Shown: one piece after another, positions 1 to 11,600 of the stretch
How positions within the stretch are numbered: position 1 is the stretch's first letter
How the letters are laid out: the number at the start of each line of letters is the position of its first letter
DNA from: Megascapheus bottae
Taxonomy: Eukaryota; Chordata; Mammalia; Rodentia; Geomyidae
NCBI GenBank assembly: GCA_024803745.1
Contig: JANJXV010000016.1
Location: 40,157,001-40,221,000, forward strand
Direction: 5' to 3'
DNA length: 64,000 nucleotides
Notes under the pieces: model-generated
Databases searched by the model: none
What the model was told of the DNA's origin: nothing
Seen by the model: the letters and a program-made list of their open reading frames with translations, nothing else
Translations under genes and position numbers: made by a program

Positions 1-888
1 ATGTGAAACATAAAACAAATAGCTAAAGACAAATATCTAGATAAACAGAGAACCCAATAGTACTGCAGTGGGCTGTGTCAGTTACTTCTAAGTAAAGGTG
101 AAAGCTAAACAGTGTTAATAATCATAAATATCAAAAACTGTCCATCGAAACAAACTGCAAGTAGATGAAAAGTGTCACTCCAATAATATAAATGGTGAAG
201 TGGTAAATATTTGGTTTTGTGTATGACTGAAATTGGTAGCTGAAGTTATAACTAGCAGATACTTTGTGAAAATTCTTTAATTCTTTAAAGTCATGATCGT
301 CCTCTAGGTAAGATGAACTCAAAAACTTCAAAGCTGATTTTGCATTTTCCTCCCTCCTCTCATCATCCTCATTTCATTATCTTTATTTCTGATGCTTAAC
401 ATTTTATGACCTGCTTTGAGATCAGTCTTTTTCAAGCAGACTTCCATTCATATCATAAAATGCTTCAAAAGATATTCCTTTGATTTCCACTGACTTTGAT
501 CTTTAGTAGCCTTTGTCCTGAACTTTAATTATCTTTTCATTTTTTAGTATATCCTCATATAACTTTCCAGCCTCTGTTGCTCCATGACTTTGGACAACTC
601 ACTTTGCCTGAAATATTTCTTTGGCACCTGTGTTGCTTGAAATTCCATCCACAGCGCGAAGAGGCTCACGTCAACCTCACCTCATCCTCCTAGCTTCTCC
701 TACTTCCAACTTCACAGCAGGTCACTCACCATTCTGCTGGACTCCGTGAGGTGTTGCAAGGGGCTCTTACCTCATGTCATCTGTCCACCTTTCACAGCAT
801 TTGTCAAAGTTCTTGCCACCAGATTCAAATTGGATAAATGGGAATGAGTTCAAATACTGGCTCCTGTAAAGACTTAAGTGAGCATAAG

Positions 889-889
<1 letters not shown>
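1..889. other. Unique AT-rich DNA, no gene seen
   Basis: I see no repeat family and no convincing exon. The longest open frames are under 70 codons and have no recognisable protein content. A weak acceptor/donor pair on the minus strand at 771-863 is discussed under rejected items. This could be intronic or intergenic. Confidence 0.5.
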
Positions 890-923
<34 letters not shown>

Positions 924-935
924 TACACACACACA
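890..935. repeat. (CA)n microsatellite
   Basis: An AC dinucleotide run of about 15 units is followed by AGAT and a second short AC run. It gives rise to a poly-Cys/Val open frame on the minus strand, which is not a gene. A third short AC patch lies near 957-965. Confidence 0.95.
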
Positions 936-2348
936 TTGAAGCACCTGAACAGATGCACACACACAAAACCAATCCAAAGCAAAGAAAAACCAGGGAAACA
1001 AAGAAATGGAATGCCATTGTTTAAATCAGTAGAGGAATATGTATAAGCAATTCTGGGGCTAAGTATCATCCTTATGTGAAAGTAATGTGTCTGCCATGTT
1101 TTCCATACTGAAGCTGGTCACATAGCAGAAAATTCCAATGATATAAGATTGTTCCAGAACTGCTTTGAGCTCGTGTTTATTCCAGAAAGAATCCCTTCCC
1201 TGAGAGCTTAGATTCTTTCCAGACTAATTTCTACCTGTACTCATGACAAGCCAATACAAACAAGCCCCCAAACCCTACTGTTTTAGCCATCAAAGTATTA
1301 CACACTACAGCAAACTCTAAAAGATAATGTTTTGAAATTATATTTTTGATAAATACTCATGTTTGAAACTTAGACAGAGAGTGAGTGAAAGCCGATGAAA
1401 ATAAGATCGACATGACTCCTTTTCTGGCATTTGTCAGTCCGGGTGGCACCAAGAACACATATTTCCATTTCAGTTAAGAAAATAAAAATGTTTGATAGAG
1501 ATGAATTGCCATTGTGTTTGCTCATTTTGTAGAAACAGATTGATGAACAGACTTTCATAACAGATGTTGCTCCTATTCTCATAAACCAGAATCTAGAAGG
1601 TCTGTGCTGATGAACTGATTATTTAAAAAGGACACATATATGAACACAAATGCCCATGGCATAATTTTTGTGACAAAATCCTGGATTCCTCTTATAGCAC
1701 TGAATTGCAGAATTTCAAAAGTATTAGAGAATAACTTTACATTTTTAAACTTAAAACCTTATTTTCAAAACAATGCCATCCATACTTTATAGTTCATTAA
1801 AAAATGAATGCTATTAAGTCAAAGATTGAACAAAAGCAAACTCTCCAAAGACTGTAATTACAAATTTATATTTTCTTTAAATGTAACCTTACTTTAAATA
1901 TCACTACACATTTTAACTAGTATCATTATTTACTACACTAAAATCCAATTTGCAAAAGAGCAATAAAAATGTTGCTATGCAATGGGAAATAACATACATA
2001 TTCCTAAAGATTTTATGCATAGTAATGGACATCAATCTAATTCTCAACCCATTTTATTTCAGGTTTTATGATGCAAATGTAGGGCTTGATTCATAGTAAG
2101 TAACACCAAATATTTCTTACTTCATGGTGTAGTTTTATCATCTTTTCATGTCTCATTTTCAGTAAAAGGGTTTACAGTGACCATATCTTAACCAGTAGGC
2201 AGACAACAGGGCACTTTTTAAGTTCAACTACCTTACATAAGGTATGCATGCATCGCTTTAGTGAACAAAGACTGGGAGCTCAATACTATTAATAAGATAT
2301 CAGAGTCCCTTATCATGCACCATTAATTGGGATGTTATTAAGAAAACC
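936..2348. other. Unique AT-rich DNA, no gene seen
   Basis: Nothing in this stretch matches a repeat family that I can recognise by eye, and the open frames are short and of random composition. Confidence 0.5.
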
Positions 2349-2530
2349 TTTTTTTTTTTAATTTGAGAGTGAATTCAGGGCCTCATGCACTGCCTGTCAC
2401 ACTTGGCACTCCACCATTTGAATCAAACTATTAGTCTCACTTTTGGCTGGCTGGTTTAAAACAGAGTCTCATGGACTTTTCTACCCACATTGGCTTGAAA
2501 CTGTGATCCTCTGATCTCAGCCTTAGGTAT
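2349..2530 (-). mobile_element. B1-based dimeric SINE, decayed, antisense
   Basis: Read on the minus strand, the segment ends in a poly(A) (the T run at 2349-2359) preceded by an ID-like right arm. Its left part carries the B1 phrase GCTGAGATC followed by a recognisable GGATCACAG. It is the same family as the better copies at 13203-13442 and 45909-46206. It is diverged and truncated at its 5' end, so it is probably old. It makes no product. Confidence 0.65.
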
Positions 2531-3350
2531 ATATCAGCTTTAGGTATAGACCATGAAGTGAGATTGCCAAAGCATATACTAGTGTGATGTTTAATTTTTT
2601 GAGGAATTTCTTTACTTATTCAACAGTGACTATACCAATTTAATCATTCTCACCCAACAAGATCAAACCAGCAACTTTTTTCTCTGCATCTCAACACTTG
2701 TTACTCTTTCATTCGTAGTAGTGACATTTCTCATGTGGTTTATGTTTGCCCCTCTCTAATAGGCAACTTCTTGTCTACTTCTTTGTATATTTGGGGAAAA
2801 TGGCAAGTCAGCATCTTTTAGCTATGTAAAATCAGCACAAATTTTGAATTACAAGGATAAGTGGCTTTCATATACTTTCTCAGGGTCTATCAATTGTCTT
2901 TTCATTGTTTTGATTGTTTTATTTTCTAGGAAAAATATTTGTAGTTTGATGTAATATGTTATTTTTGTTACAGACAATATATTGAATACAATTCAGAAAT
3001 GACCAACATATGTATGCGGTTATTGGCGGGGGCTTCCTCTCTCCCTCTCTGCACTCTTTGTCCTTTTTTTACCCCTACTTAGTTCTTTTTTTATTTTCAG
3101 AATCCCCAAAGACTACCGCTATCCTAGAGATTTTTCATTCTGCCAATATGACAATATCCAGAGACATCTTATTAACTTAGGAATAAATTCCTGGCACAAT
3201 CACCCCTACCAACAAGTATCAGATGCCTTCTTCAGAGGAGAGGTGAAACATTACCTCACTGTCTAATCCAGTGTGAGTATCTTTTATAGCTAACTAAACC
3301 ATCGAGCTAGCCCATCACATACAGCAGTGTATTTTCAATTCTCTTTATGC
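2531..3350. other. Unique AT-rich DNA
   Basis: No gene, RNA or clear repeat is seen. A pyrimidine-rich patch lies at about 3030-3070. Confidence 0.45.
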
Positions 3351-3560
3351 AGTTGTACAAAGCAGTTGCCCTTCAAAAAAGCAGTTTATGAATGATGCAT
3401 CATGATCAACGTTACCCCTTTCAACATCTCACCCAATCCTATCCTTTCACTCACTTTTATCGATTTTGTAGAACATTTATTAACTTGCTCTGCCATATAA
3501 TAAAGCAGTTTATGTATACAATGCATCTTGACCCACGTCACCCCATTGTTAAAAAACAGA
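3350..3560. repeat. Unclassified dispersed repeat with an internal duplication
   Basis: The unit beginning AAGCAGTTTATG at 3379 recurs at 3503, about 124 bp later, followed in both copies by related sequence containing ATGCATC and an ACCCC-type end. A related string (GTAGTTGT followed by a gapped pyrimidine-rich part) appears near 21484 and 30048, so this is likely a dispersed family, possibly the antisense 3' end of an older LINE-1. I cannot name it. Confidence 0.35.
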
Positions 3561-3623
3561 TGTCTGAAGTCAGCTGCCAAGATAATTGCAGGTGATTCAA
3601 ATTCATTAAAAGAGATAACATGC

Positions 3624-3815
3624 GGCCGGGAGTTTGGCCTAGTGGTTAAAGTGCTTGCCTAGCATGTATGAAGACCCGGGTTCGATTCCTCGGTACCATA
3701 TACATAGAAAAAAGCCGGAAGTGGTGCTGAGGCTCAAGTGGTAGAGCTCTAACCTTGAGAAAGTCCAAGGACAGTGCTCAGGCCCTGAGCTCAAGCCCAG
3801 GACTGGCAAAAAAAA
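3624..3815 (+). mobile_element. IDL-Geo-type dimeric SINE, nearly intact
   Basis: The left arm is ID-like and tRNA-derived, with an A box (TGGCCTAGTGG, 3635-3645) and a perfect B box (GGTTCGATTCC, 3679-3689), the internal promoter for RNA polymerase III. The right arm starts about 3713 with GCCGGAAGTGG and ends GGACTGGC plus poly(A). A perfect 16-bp target-site duplication (AAAAGAGATAACATGC) flanks it at 3608-3623 and 3816-3831, which shows LINE-1-style retrotransposition. The intact promoter and duplication suggest a young copy. The family name is from memory of the Geomyoidea literature. Confidence 0.9.
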
Positions 3816-4037
3816 AAAAGAGATAACATGCAACCAGCATAGAAGATAAGATAAACGATGAGTGTGTTACATGTAATATTGACTCAAAGAAGTCATTTTA
3901 TTCCTTCTACCTAGCTGTTGTAATGTAAACACAGGATTTAAGGAAATAGCAATAAAAAGCCCAAGTGCCTGTATGATGGGGAAGCTTGGGTAGGAGAACT
4001 GCATGATTAAAACTGAAAAGAATATGCGAGTTTTAGT

Positions 4038-4122
4038 TTCTTGGTGTTGCAAGGGTTTCAACTCAGAGCCTCCCACATTCTAGGCAGGTGCTCCACCAGT
4101 TGAAATACACCTCTTACCCCCA
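4038..4122 (-). mobile_element. ID-like SINE monomer, decayed, antisense
   Basis: On the minus strand the order is GGGGGTAAGAGGTG, then a degenerate A-box region, GGTGGAGCACCTGCCTAG (the ID core), and a diverged B box (GAGTTGAAACC). There is no right arm and no clear tail, so it is an old ID-type monomer. Confidence 0.6.
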
Positions 4123-4866
4123 GTTTACATTAGATTAAATGTCATTCAGCCAGAGAATTCTATGTGGAAAGTGTAAAAGTGCACTCCACGTACTTCTTCC
4201 TTGTGTATCCATTTACATATGCACTTTAAGGCAGCTTAGAAAGTGTCAAGAAGAAATTCAACTTACAAAGCACTTGGTAAGGTTATACAATCTTTTGCTC
4301 TTTGCTTGTTTGGTGTGGCATGAGTCTATAAAAGCCCTTTTGTGAGGGGAGACAGGAAGCTTTTCTTGTCTGGAATATGAAGAAAATTGGGAACTGCTGT
4401 TCCCTTGGTGAAGAACATTTGGGAGCAGTTTCGTGAGTGTTATTGAGTGAACTTTAGCATTGTCTTTCCCTTAGAACTACCTGCCTGTGAAGCAGAAATC
4501 ATTTTTGCTTCTTCTTTCCCTACAGGGGACAAAGAAGTCTGAAAATAAAACATTCAATCAAATATATAATTGATCATTAATCAACTCTATAATTTATTGT
4601 CATAAATCAAATATATAGTTTGCCTGATATACCATAAATCAAATAAGGAATTGTTAAGTAAAAGTGTGTATAATGAAGGCTTCAATTTTGATCATGAACC
4701 TGAATGGCTTTAAAATAATTTTAGTTATATTCAAATTAAAACAATTCTGTTTTGTCTGTTGATAACGAAGAGAAAATTTATACAATTAGTAATATAAACT
4801 GGCAAATATATTAATTCTTGTGCTTTAGCAATATATTCACATTTTGAATGATATCAACCTATTACA
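4123..4866. other. Unique AT-rich DNA
   Basis: A short open frame at 4139-4345 contains a donor-like AAGCACTTGGTAAG near 4270, but there is no credible acceptor and no recognisable protein. I see no gene. Confidence 0.45.
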
Positions 4867-5055
4867 TTTTTTTCCAGGCCTGGGGCTTGGACTCAGGGCC
4901 TGAGCACTGTCCTTGGGTTTTCTCAAGGTTAGAACCTTATCATTTGAGCCACAGCACTACTTCTGGCTTTGTCTATGTATATGGTACCGAGGAATCAAAC
5001 CCAGTCTTCTGTTTGCTAGGCAAGCACTCTACCATTAGGCCAAATTCCAGGCCCT
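4867..5055 (-). mobile_element. IDL-Geo-type SINE, antisense
   Basis: The T run at 4867-4873 is the poly(A) tail on the minus strand. The right arm follows (CCTGGGGCTTGGACTCAGGG is the complement of its end), then the linker, then the ID-like left arm ending at the complement of GGGCCTGGAATTTGGCCTAA. The B box is mildly mutated. No clear target-site duplication is seen. Confidence 0.85.
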
Positions 5056-5184
5056 ATGTTTTCTTAATGTGCTCATGATGCCAGTACATTTTTAAAAATT
5101 TACTTAGAAATTAAGCTGTCCACAATAAGGTTATAACACCCTTCTTTTCCCAGGAAATCAGCTGGTTAAAATTTACACTCAGTA

Positions 5185-5365
5185 TTTGGTTATTTGAAAT
5201 TGGATAGGGAAGGGGGTAAACAAGATGAGGGGTGGGCATGGGGGGAGGGAAATGGGGACCAAGACATGAGAAAGGGTATCAATGTATGTGAATTAATGCA
5301 CCTTCTATCTGGTGAATATAATGTAACCCTTCTATTAATTACAATAAAAAATATTAAAAAAAAAA
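5185..5365 (+). mobile_element. LINE-1 3' end, severely 5'-truncated
   Basis: It has only the last part of the 3' UTR: TTGGTTATTTGAAATTGG, a G-rich purine tract (5207-5262), the conserved block GGTGAATATAATGTAACCC, then ACAATAAAAAATATT and an A-rich tail. The same block recurs at 10327, 26038, 31935, 35473 (antisense) and 62010. No coding sequence remains. Confidence 0.9.
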
Positions 5366-5462
5366 GAGGCAAGGCCTACTCGGAGGTAATTAGGTCAGTG
5401 AGGAAGCTGCCTTCAGAAGGGCTTAAATAGTTTACTGGGATATGGAAATAAAAGAAAAAAAA

Positions 5463-5566
5463 GTCTCAAGGATGTGTCTGCTCCTGTTGCCTTCAAACTT
5501 CAGTCCCCAGATCTCAGCCTCCTAAGTAGCTAGGATTATATGCATAGCTACTAGTACTTGACCAAT
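5463..5566 (-). mobile_element. B1-like monomer fragment, antisense
   Basis: On the minus strand it reads TAATCCTAGCTACTTAGGAG followed by GCTGAGATCTG, the typical B1/7SL-derived core. No right arm and no tail are attached. Confidence 0.65.
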
Positions 5567-7252
5567 ACACAAATTAAAAATGAAAAAAATTACACTCAGA
5601 GCTACCCAATGGCTTTTTTCCACATTGGTGAACCTGAAAGAATGGACTTGGGAACTGTCCTGATGGACCTTCACATCTTACGTATGCAAGCGACCATGCT
5701 GAATCCACATAGCTTTGGGGCACACTGTCTACGTATGTAATAAAGATCTGGGATTCTAATACTTCATAAAAAGAAAAGCAAATCTCTGAAAATATTTAAA
5801 TGACTCTTTAACCCATAGCTATCATTTGTAAGAGTTTGTTTAAGGTATGTAATCTCTCACAGCCATATAACTCTCAAGACGATTGGTTAGTTTGGATGAA
5901 GCGTCTAAAATCAAGTGGGCCTGTCACAGATGTACGGGGTCCATACATGGGTAAGAAGGGTGCTATAACCTTTGGTGACAGATTACTCTCTCAATAAATT
6001 AACAAAGCATACTGGCATCTGTCAGCTATATGGAATCCAAGCTTTATGATTGAATCTCCTCTCGTTGATGCCCGAGTGTAAGTCCTGTCTGTCTGTCTCC
6101 AGAACACCTTCCTACCATCATCTAAAGCACCTCAGTGACACAGGGTCTGACACAGGAGATGTGTTTTCATTCTCCAGACAGTAAATTCAATAAAGACAGA
6201 AAGCCACTCACATATTTTGTTGCTTTCTAGACAGCACCTAGCAAATCTCTGAACAAAGACATTGTTCCAGGAGGTTGTCTCATGAATGAACAGACTAGAG
6301 CTCAATTTAAAAAAAAATGTAGAAGTGAGGAAAATTTATCTTCGTGTCAGTCTAGATGGACAATATAGAAGTAAAATGACTGAAAAGAACATTTGTAACA
6401 CAGGTACAAAGTGAATAGTGGTTTTAAAAGGGGTACTCGTACACTGTTGATACCACAAACAAAATCCAGCATCAACTGTAGAAAGGTGAGCTTTGTTTAT
6501 CATCCCTGAAGTTGAAAATCCAAGCTTTCTCCTTTAACTATTCTGACGCATTTTTTACAAGAATGAATTGCTGCTAATTTTGTCATTCTTCCCCCCCCCC
6601 ACTCATGACCTTTTCCCTCACTGTGTTTTTCTGGAAAAAAATACCCACATAACGTTATTATTCCAGAGGTCTTTTTTGTTTCACTTTCAAAACGAGTCAG
6701 GTTCAAAGAAAATAGCAGGGCTGGACAGTTTCAGAGTTAATAGTATCATGGTGTCATCTGTTGCCCCTAAAAGACACCTGCTGAACAATCTATCTCAACC
6801 CCAAACTGTTGTGACAGTCCTCCCTCATATTAAATGCAAGAGTCTTATCTACAGAGATCCCGTGTGTGGCTTGAACATCCACATATTTATTCAGATCTCC
6901 CTCTCAGTGCGAATCCCCTGTCAGGGAGCACCTCAGATCTTTTGGTTAAACATTCCTCTACAAATGTCACTTCGTACTAATTAAAATGGAAAATTTTCAG
7001 CTACTGTTTATTTATTAATTCAACCCAGACTTCCTGTAAATATACAAGTAGCCGAGAGGGAAAAGGCACATATTTGGATTGCAAATTACACTGGTAGAAT
7101 GTCGACTTTGTCCGTGAAAATTAATGGTTTGAGAAGGAGCTAGTGATGGCCTTCTAGTTTACCTCATACATTAGCAAGAACTCATCAACAAATAATACCC
7201 AGTATCACTACTGAGTACACTACAGCTGGTGAATGAAATGCGGTCTGACTTG
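5567..7252. other. Unique DNA with a C10 tract, no gene seen
   Basis: There is a run of ten C at 6591-6600. The open frame across 6568-6984 (138 codons) has no domain, signal or splice context that I can recognise, so I treat it as chance. Confidence 0.5.
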
Positions 7253-7269
7253 AAGAATGACAGAAAGGG

Positions 7270-7472
7270 GGGCCGGGAGTTTTGCCTAGTGGTTACAGTG
7301 CTTGCCTAGCATGCACGAAGAGCCGGGTTCGATTCCTTGGTACCACATATATAGAAGAAAAGAAAAAGCCGGAAGTGGTGCTGAGGCTCAAGTGGTAGAG
7401 CTCCAGCCTTGAGAAAGTCCAAGGACAGTGCTCAGGCCCTGAGCTCAAGCCAGAACTGGCAAAAAAAAAAAA
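7270..7472 (+). mobile_element. IDL-Geo-type dimeric SINE, nearly intact
   Basis: The A box is changed to TTGCCTAGTGG but the B box GGTTCGATTCC is intact. The linker is extended (AGAAGAAAAGAAAAAGCC) and the right arm ends with a small deletion (CAAGCCAGAACTGGC) before poly(A). A perfect 17-bp target-site duplication (AAGAATGACAGAAAGGG) flanks it at 7253-7269 and 7473-7489, showing a fairly recent insertion. Confidence 0.9.
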
Positions 7473-7489
7473 AAGAATGACAGAAAGGG

Positions 7490-9526
7490 ATATATTATCT
7501 CCAGAGAGGAGAAGAGGGAGGATGCAAGGAGAGGGCGGCGGGGTGACTATGATCAAATGCTGTGTGCACATGTTAAATAAGGCGACGGAGCCTGGAAAGA
7601 TTGGTGTGGAAGGGGGAGTGGAGGAAAGGAGAGTGATTCCAACAAGTTCCATATTGCAGATTCTGACGTGTCAGAAGGAAACTCACATGTGTGATGGATG
7701 AACAAAAAGATGTGGGGAAAACGAGCAGGGAGGCCATGGAGGAGGAAATAATAGTGCTTAACTTTCCGGGTATCTGTTTTCTCTCAACAGTTTTGCTCTA
7801 AGTTTTGAGAGTTCTTAGAATTTCTCAACCAAACAGAAGAGAAGAGGGCAATAAAAGTAAGAAAAGTGAGGGGAGGAGGAAGGAGGGGAGGAAAATAAAA
7901 GAGAAATGCCTACTTTAAATATTTATTGAAAAATGATCTTTTTGTTGTCCCTTTTTATCTGCCTCGCGTTTATTATGTCTCTATCCGCATGATGGTTACA
8001 GACAACATCATCTAGAAAAGACTTTGTTTCTCTTGTCTTAGTGGAAATGTAACAAATACATAATACATAGTGTTCAATGTAACAAAAACATAACTAGTAT
8101 TCCTTATGTGACATGTGGGATTCTAATAGATTTACAGCATCACTCATTGAATCCTCACTACAATCTTCAAGAACATAAATATTATTGCTTACAATTTCCT
8201 ATAAAGCTCAGGGATTTTTATGTCATGGTCCAACAACACAGAGGTTAATTGGGGTAAAAAAAGATTGTGGCTGTCACTTCCTGTACTTAAGAGAAAAAGT
8301 CACTAAAAGAAAGAGTTTCCTGTTTAAAAGAAAACAATATATGAAGATCCACACTAGTAATTATACTTAAATGATTTTTTGACAAAACACACTGTAAATG
8401 GGAATAAACTACATAACATTTTTCTATTTAAATTGTCATTTAAAAATTAATTTGCAAGTTAAGGGTAGATAAATCTGAATATCAGTAACATTCTAATAGT
8501 ATTAATTTACTGTGATAGGTTAATGCTGGCATTACGTTTAAACAAAACTTAGTAGTGAATCTACAACTTATAAGCAGTGAAATTAGTGAAATAAATCCAG
8601 ATCGTGAGTGTTATGCTAATAACAAATGAATTTTGTTATATAGAATAATTGCTCTTTACATTTAAACAAACAATACTAAAATCAACAATTTGCAAAAGTA
8701 AGTTAAGGTATCCGATGGTAAGTGTATAGTTGACTTGAATGGTTGAGAGTTACACTGTTTCCTTACTAATCCTATAATAACTGTGAGGGGGTCAAAACCA
8801 TAGTAAATTTTTGTAAATTTTGCTTTTTTTATCATGATAGTTCTAAAGAAAAGTTGAGCTACGGCAATGATTTAGTTGAAGAAAGATAAAAATGTTATTC
8901 CAGCTAATTTTAGAAAATATGTTGAGAGGGACTTACATGTAAGTTAACTTTCCATCCTACTTTATCATTAATAGTGAAAATATGATCTAACATAAACTTC
9001 TCATTTATGTATTATACTGTAACAGTTTTACCCATAGTAGGAAACTACAATTTCATTTTAAGGCCATGTCTTCTGCAGCTCATCCTTAAAGGAGTAATTA
9101 TTCTACAATCTGGCCATTTTTATGCTGTCAAATACAATGAACTTTAGGCTTCATTATCTATGAAGCTTCATCTTAATACATGTCATGATTATAAAGGTAA
9201 CCCAACCATTATTGATTATTTAACATGAGGAAAAAGCAAGTTGAATGCTCCACATATATAGTAACTCATTAAAAGTTTTGAAAAAAAAATATCTACTTTT
9301 GTTACACATAGGTAGCTGCCTACTAACTGCCAGCTTCGTTGATGACTATTATAGTGAATAAAGTAGAAGAATAATTGAAGAGAGTAAAAGCAGAATCCTA
9401 TAAGGGAGTCAGCCCTTGGAAAAATACATAATACCTTGTAAGTTTCTCATTCCCACAGCTTTTAGCCTGAGAAATAGCTGAAGACAGACTGGGAGCCAAA
9501 AGTTTCTAGGAGAATTTTTATTATTT
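7490..9526. other. Unique AT-rich DNA, purine-rich patch, possible MIR trace
   Basis: A purine-rich stretch lies at 7834-7905. Around 8135-8210 the phrase CACTCATTGAATCCTCACTA and the following TATTATTG resemble a MIR core, but the match is weak. No gene is visible. Confidence 0.4.
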
Positions 9527-9541
9527 AAAACTTCTGGCCTA

Positions 9542-10391
9542 CATGAAGGATCACTACTACACTGTTGGTGGGAGTGCAAACTCGTTCAACCACTATGGAA
9601 AGCAGTATGGCAGTTCCTCAAAAGACTAAACATAGGGCTCCCTTGTAACCCAGCAATTCCACTACTTGGCATTTACCCAATCGTCCAGAAACAAGGACAT
9701 ACTAAATCCACTAGCACAACAATGTTCATTGCAGCACTATTTACCATAGCAAAGATATGGAACCAACCCAGATGTCCCTCAGTTGATGAGTGGATCAACA
9801 AGATGTGGTATTTATACACAATGGAATTCTATGCTGTCAGAAAAAACAACATTGCCTCATTTGTAAGGAAATGGAAAGACTTAGAAAAAAATCATATTAA
9901 CTGAAATAAGCCAGACTCAAAGGAACATATGCCCAATAGTCTCCCTCATTTGTCATAATCAGTAGAAACCTTGGGCTCTCCTAGCAGAGATTTAGAGACA
10001 TAAGGCCAAAATCTAGAGACATAAGGCCAAATAGTATGATACCAAATGTAAGGACCTCCAGGATATAGAAACAAAAGCCATATAATGAATGACTGTTGTC
10101 CTTAATGTACTATGTTATCTCTCATCTCTTTTGCCATCCCTTGGTTATCTCACATTGTTACTATATTTCACCTTGTTATCTGATATATTTTACATGTGCT
10201 TAATTTGTTATTTGAAATTGGATACGGAAGGGGGAAATCAAGATGAGCAGGGGGAGAGGGGAGGGAAATGGGGACCATGTCCTGAGAAAGGCTATCAATG
10301 TTTGTGAAGTTATGCACCTTCTATCTGGTGAATATAATGTAACCCTTCTATTAATCACAATAAAAAATATGACCTTAAAAACAAAACAAAA
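9542..10391 (+). mobile_element. LINE-1 3' portion, 5'-truncated, with ORF2 C-terminus
   Basis: The 5' part encodes the C-terminal end of the LINE-1 ORF2 protein (reverse transcriptase/endonuclease polyprotein): conserved LLHCWWECK, then MFIAALFTIAK and WNQPRCPS and YTMEFYA. An extra A in the run near 9885-9891, compared with the copy at 31275-31975, shifts the frame and ends ORF2 early. The 3' UTR follows with a purine tract and the conserved terminal block. The 15-bp TSD AAAACTTCTGGCCTA flanks it at 9527-9541 and 10392-10406. It is dead, lacking ORF1 and most of ORF2. Confidence 0.95.
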
Positions 10392-10400
10392 AAAACTTCT

Positions 10401-10635
10401 GGCCTAGTGCAATGGCTCACACCTGTACTCGGAGGCTGAGATCTGAAGATTGCAGTTCAACGCCAGCGAGTCACTAAAGACTGTGAGGCTCTTATCTCCA
10501 AATAATCACTAGAAAACAGGAAGTGGGGCTATGGCTCAGGGTTACAGTGTTAGGCTTGAGCTGAAGAGCTCTGGGACAGTGCCCAGGCCCTGAGTTCAAG
10601 CCCCATGACCTCCCTCCCCACCAAAAAAAAAAAAA
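10401..10635 (+). mobile_element. B1-based dimeric SINE split at its 5' end by LINE-1
   Basis: The left arm is B1-like (GGCTCACACCTGTA, then GAGGCTGAGATCTGAAG). The right arm is tRNA-like and ends CAGGCCCTGAGTTCAAGCCC, with a poly(A) at 10622-10635. Its first bases (GGCCTA) also occur at 9536-9541, on the far side of the LINE-1 insertion, so the LINE-1 entered at the very start of this SINE. The right arm resembles that of the IDL-Geo elements. Confidence 0.85.
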
Positions 10636-11445
10636 ACCCACAAAACCTCCTGGTGCAATAAACAGGAGACAAATAGAGTAGCTGACATACAGTCATGTTG
10701 ACCCCATAGAAGAAGCACACTTTATGAAGAACCTGAAAGTCTGTGTTTAAGTGCCCACACATTCAGTTAAATCTCTAACCATACAAATGGAAAATTCCAA
10801 GTAACACTGAGAAATCGAAGAAGACAGCTTACTAAAAACAATTTCTGGGTTTTGTATAATCAATTCAATGGTCAGATTTAATAATATATATGGAGGGAAA
10901 AACAATGGTTTGGGGGGAAAATGACATTCTTTATTTCTTACAAAATAATACTCAGAGCATCAATAAAAGATATGTAAATTACTCAGCATTTGGAAAATCA
11001 AATATGGACCATTCCTGAAGATGTAATTGAGGGTAGACCAATTCTAAATTTAAAATAGTACTAAAAACTAGTATATAGTAAGTATTGTCATACACATAAA
11101 GCAAAATGTCAGTGTAATAGAACAAAGATGAGAAACCCTAGAGAAAACAAGTAAATTATAAAACAAAAATGAAAATTCTCTGTCTAAAAAAATCTGAAGT
11201 CAGACATGAAATGTTATGATATGGGTTTAAAATCTGGCTCAGGATAAACAACAGTGTCAGTGCTCATAGAGTATAGTGATAAACATGTTTCAATTTCCAA
11301 AGAAAACAGAGAACTGAGGAAAAGGTAGAATCTCAGAAACTAAAAATATTAAATACTAAAAGGAATTACCACTAAAAAATAGTAAAATATATCTCAAAAA
11401 GGTATACAAAGTAGCTGCTAGAAGAAAGGTAAAAGAGAAAACCTG
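10636..11445. other. Unique A-rich DNA
   Basis: No gene or RNA is recognised. The part from about 11040 to 11430 is strongly A-rich and could be a decayed LINE-1, but I see no conserved block. Confidence 0.4.
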
Positions 11446-11600
11446 TGCTCAGAATGTGACCTAGTGGTAGAAGGTTTGCCTAGCACGCACAAAGCCTGGG
11501 TTCAATTCCTCTGTACCACAGAGCTCATGTGGTAGAGCTCTAGCCTTGAGAAAGCCCAAGGACAGTGCCCAGGCCCTGAGTTCAAGCCCAGGACTGGCAG
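11446..11600 (+). mobile_element. IDL-Geo-type SINE, older, linker deleted
   Basis: The left arm has a mutated A box (TGACCTAGTGG) and B box (GGTTCAATTCC). The usual spacer between arms (ACATACATAGAAAAAAGCC and the start of the right arm) is missing, so CTGTACCACA joins directly to GAGCTCATGTGGTAGAGC. The right arm ends GGACTGGCAG, followed by a GA-rich tail up to about 11632. Confidence 0.8.

Noticed and set aside
771..863. Minus-strand exon-like segment with acceptor and GTAAGAG donor and one open frame
   Set aside because: The acceptor tract is mostly formed by the (CA)n repeat and the peptide (NFDKCCERWTDDM) is not recognised. Too weak to list as an exon.
3624..3700. tRNA gene suggested by perfect A and B boxes
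   Set aside because: The boxes belong to a SINE left arm; there is no cloverleaf with acceptor stem and CCA-type 3' end, and the sequence runs into a second arm and poly(A).
6568..6984. 138-codon open frame
   Set aside because: It begins at a C10 tract and shows no recognisable protein content.
9722..9904. Protein-coding gene suggested by the MFIAALFTIAK frame (also at 31327)
   Set aside because: It is the C-terminal end of LINE-1 ORF2 in truncated copies.
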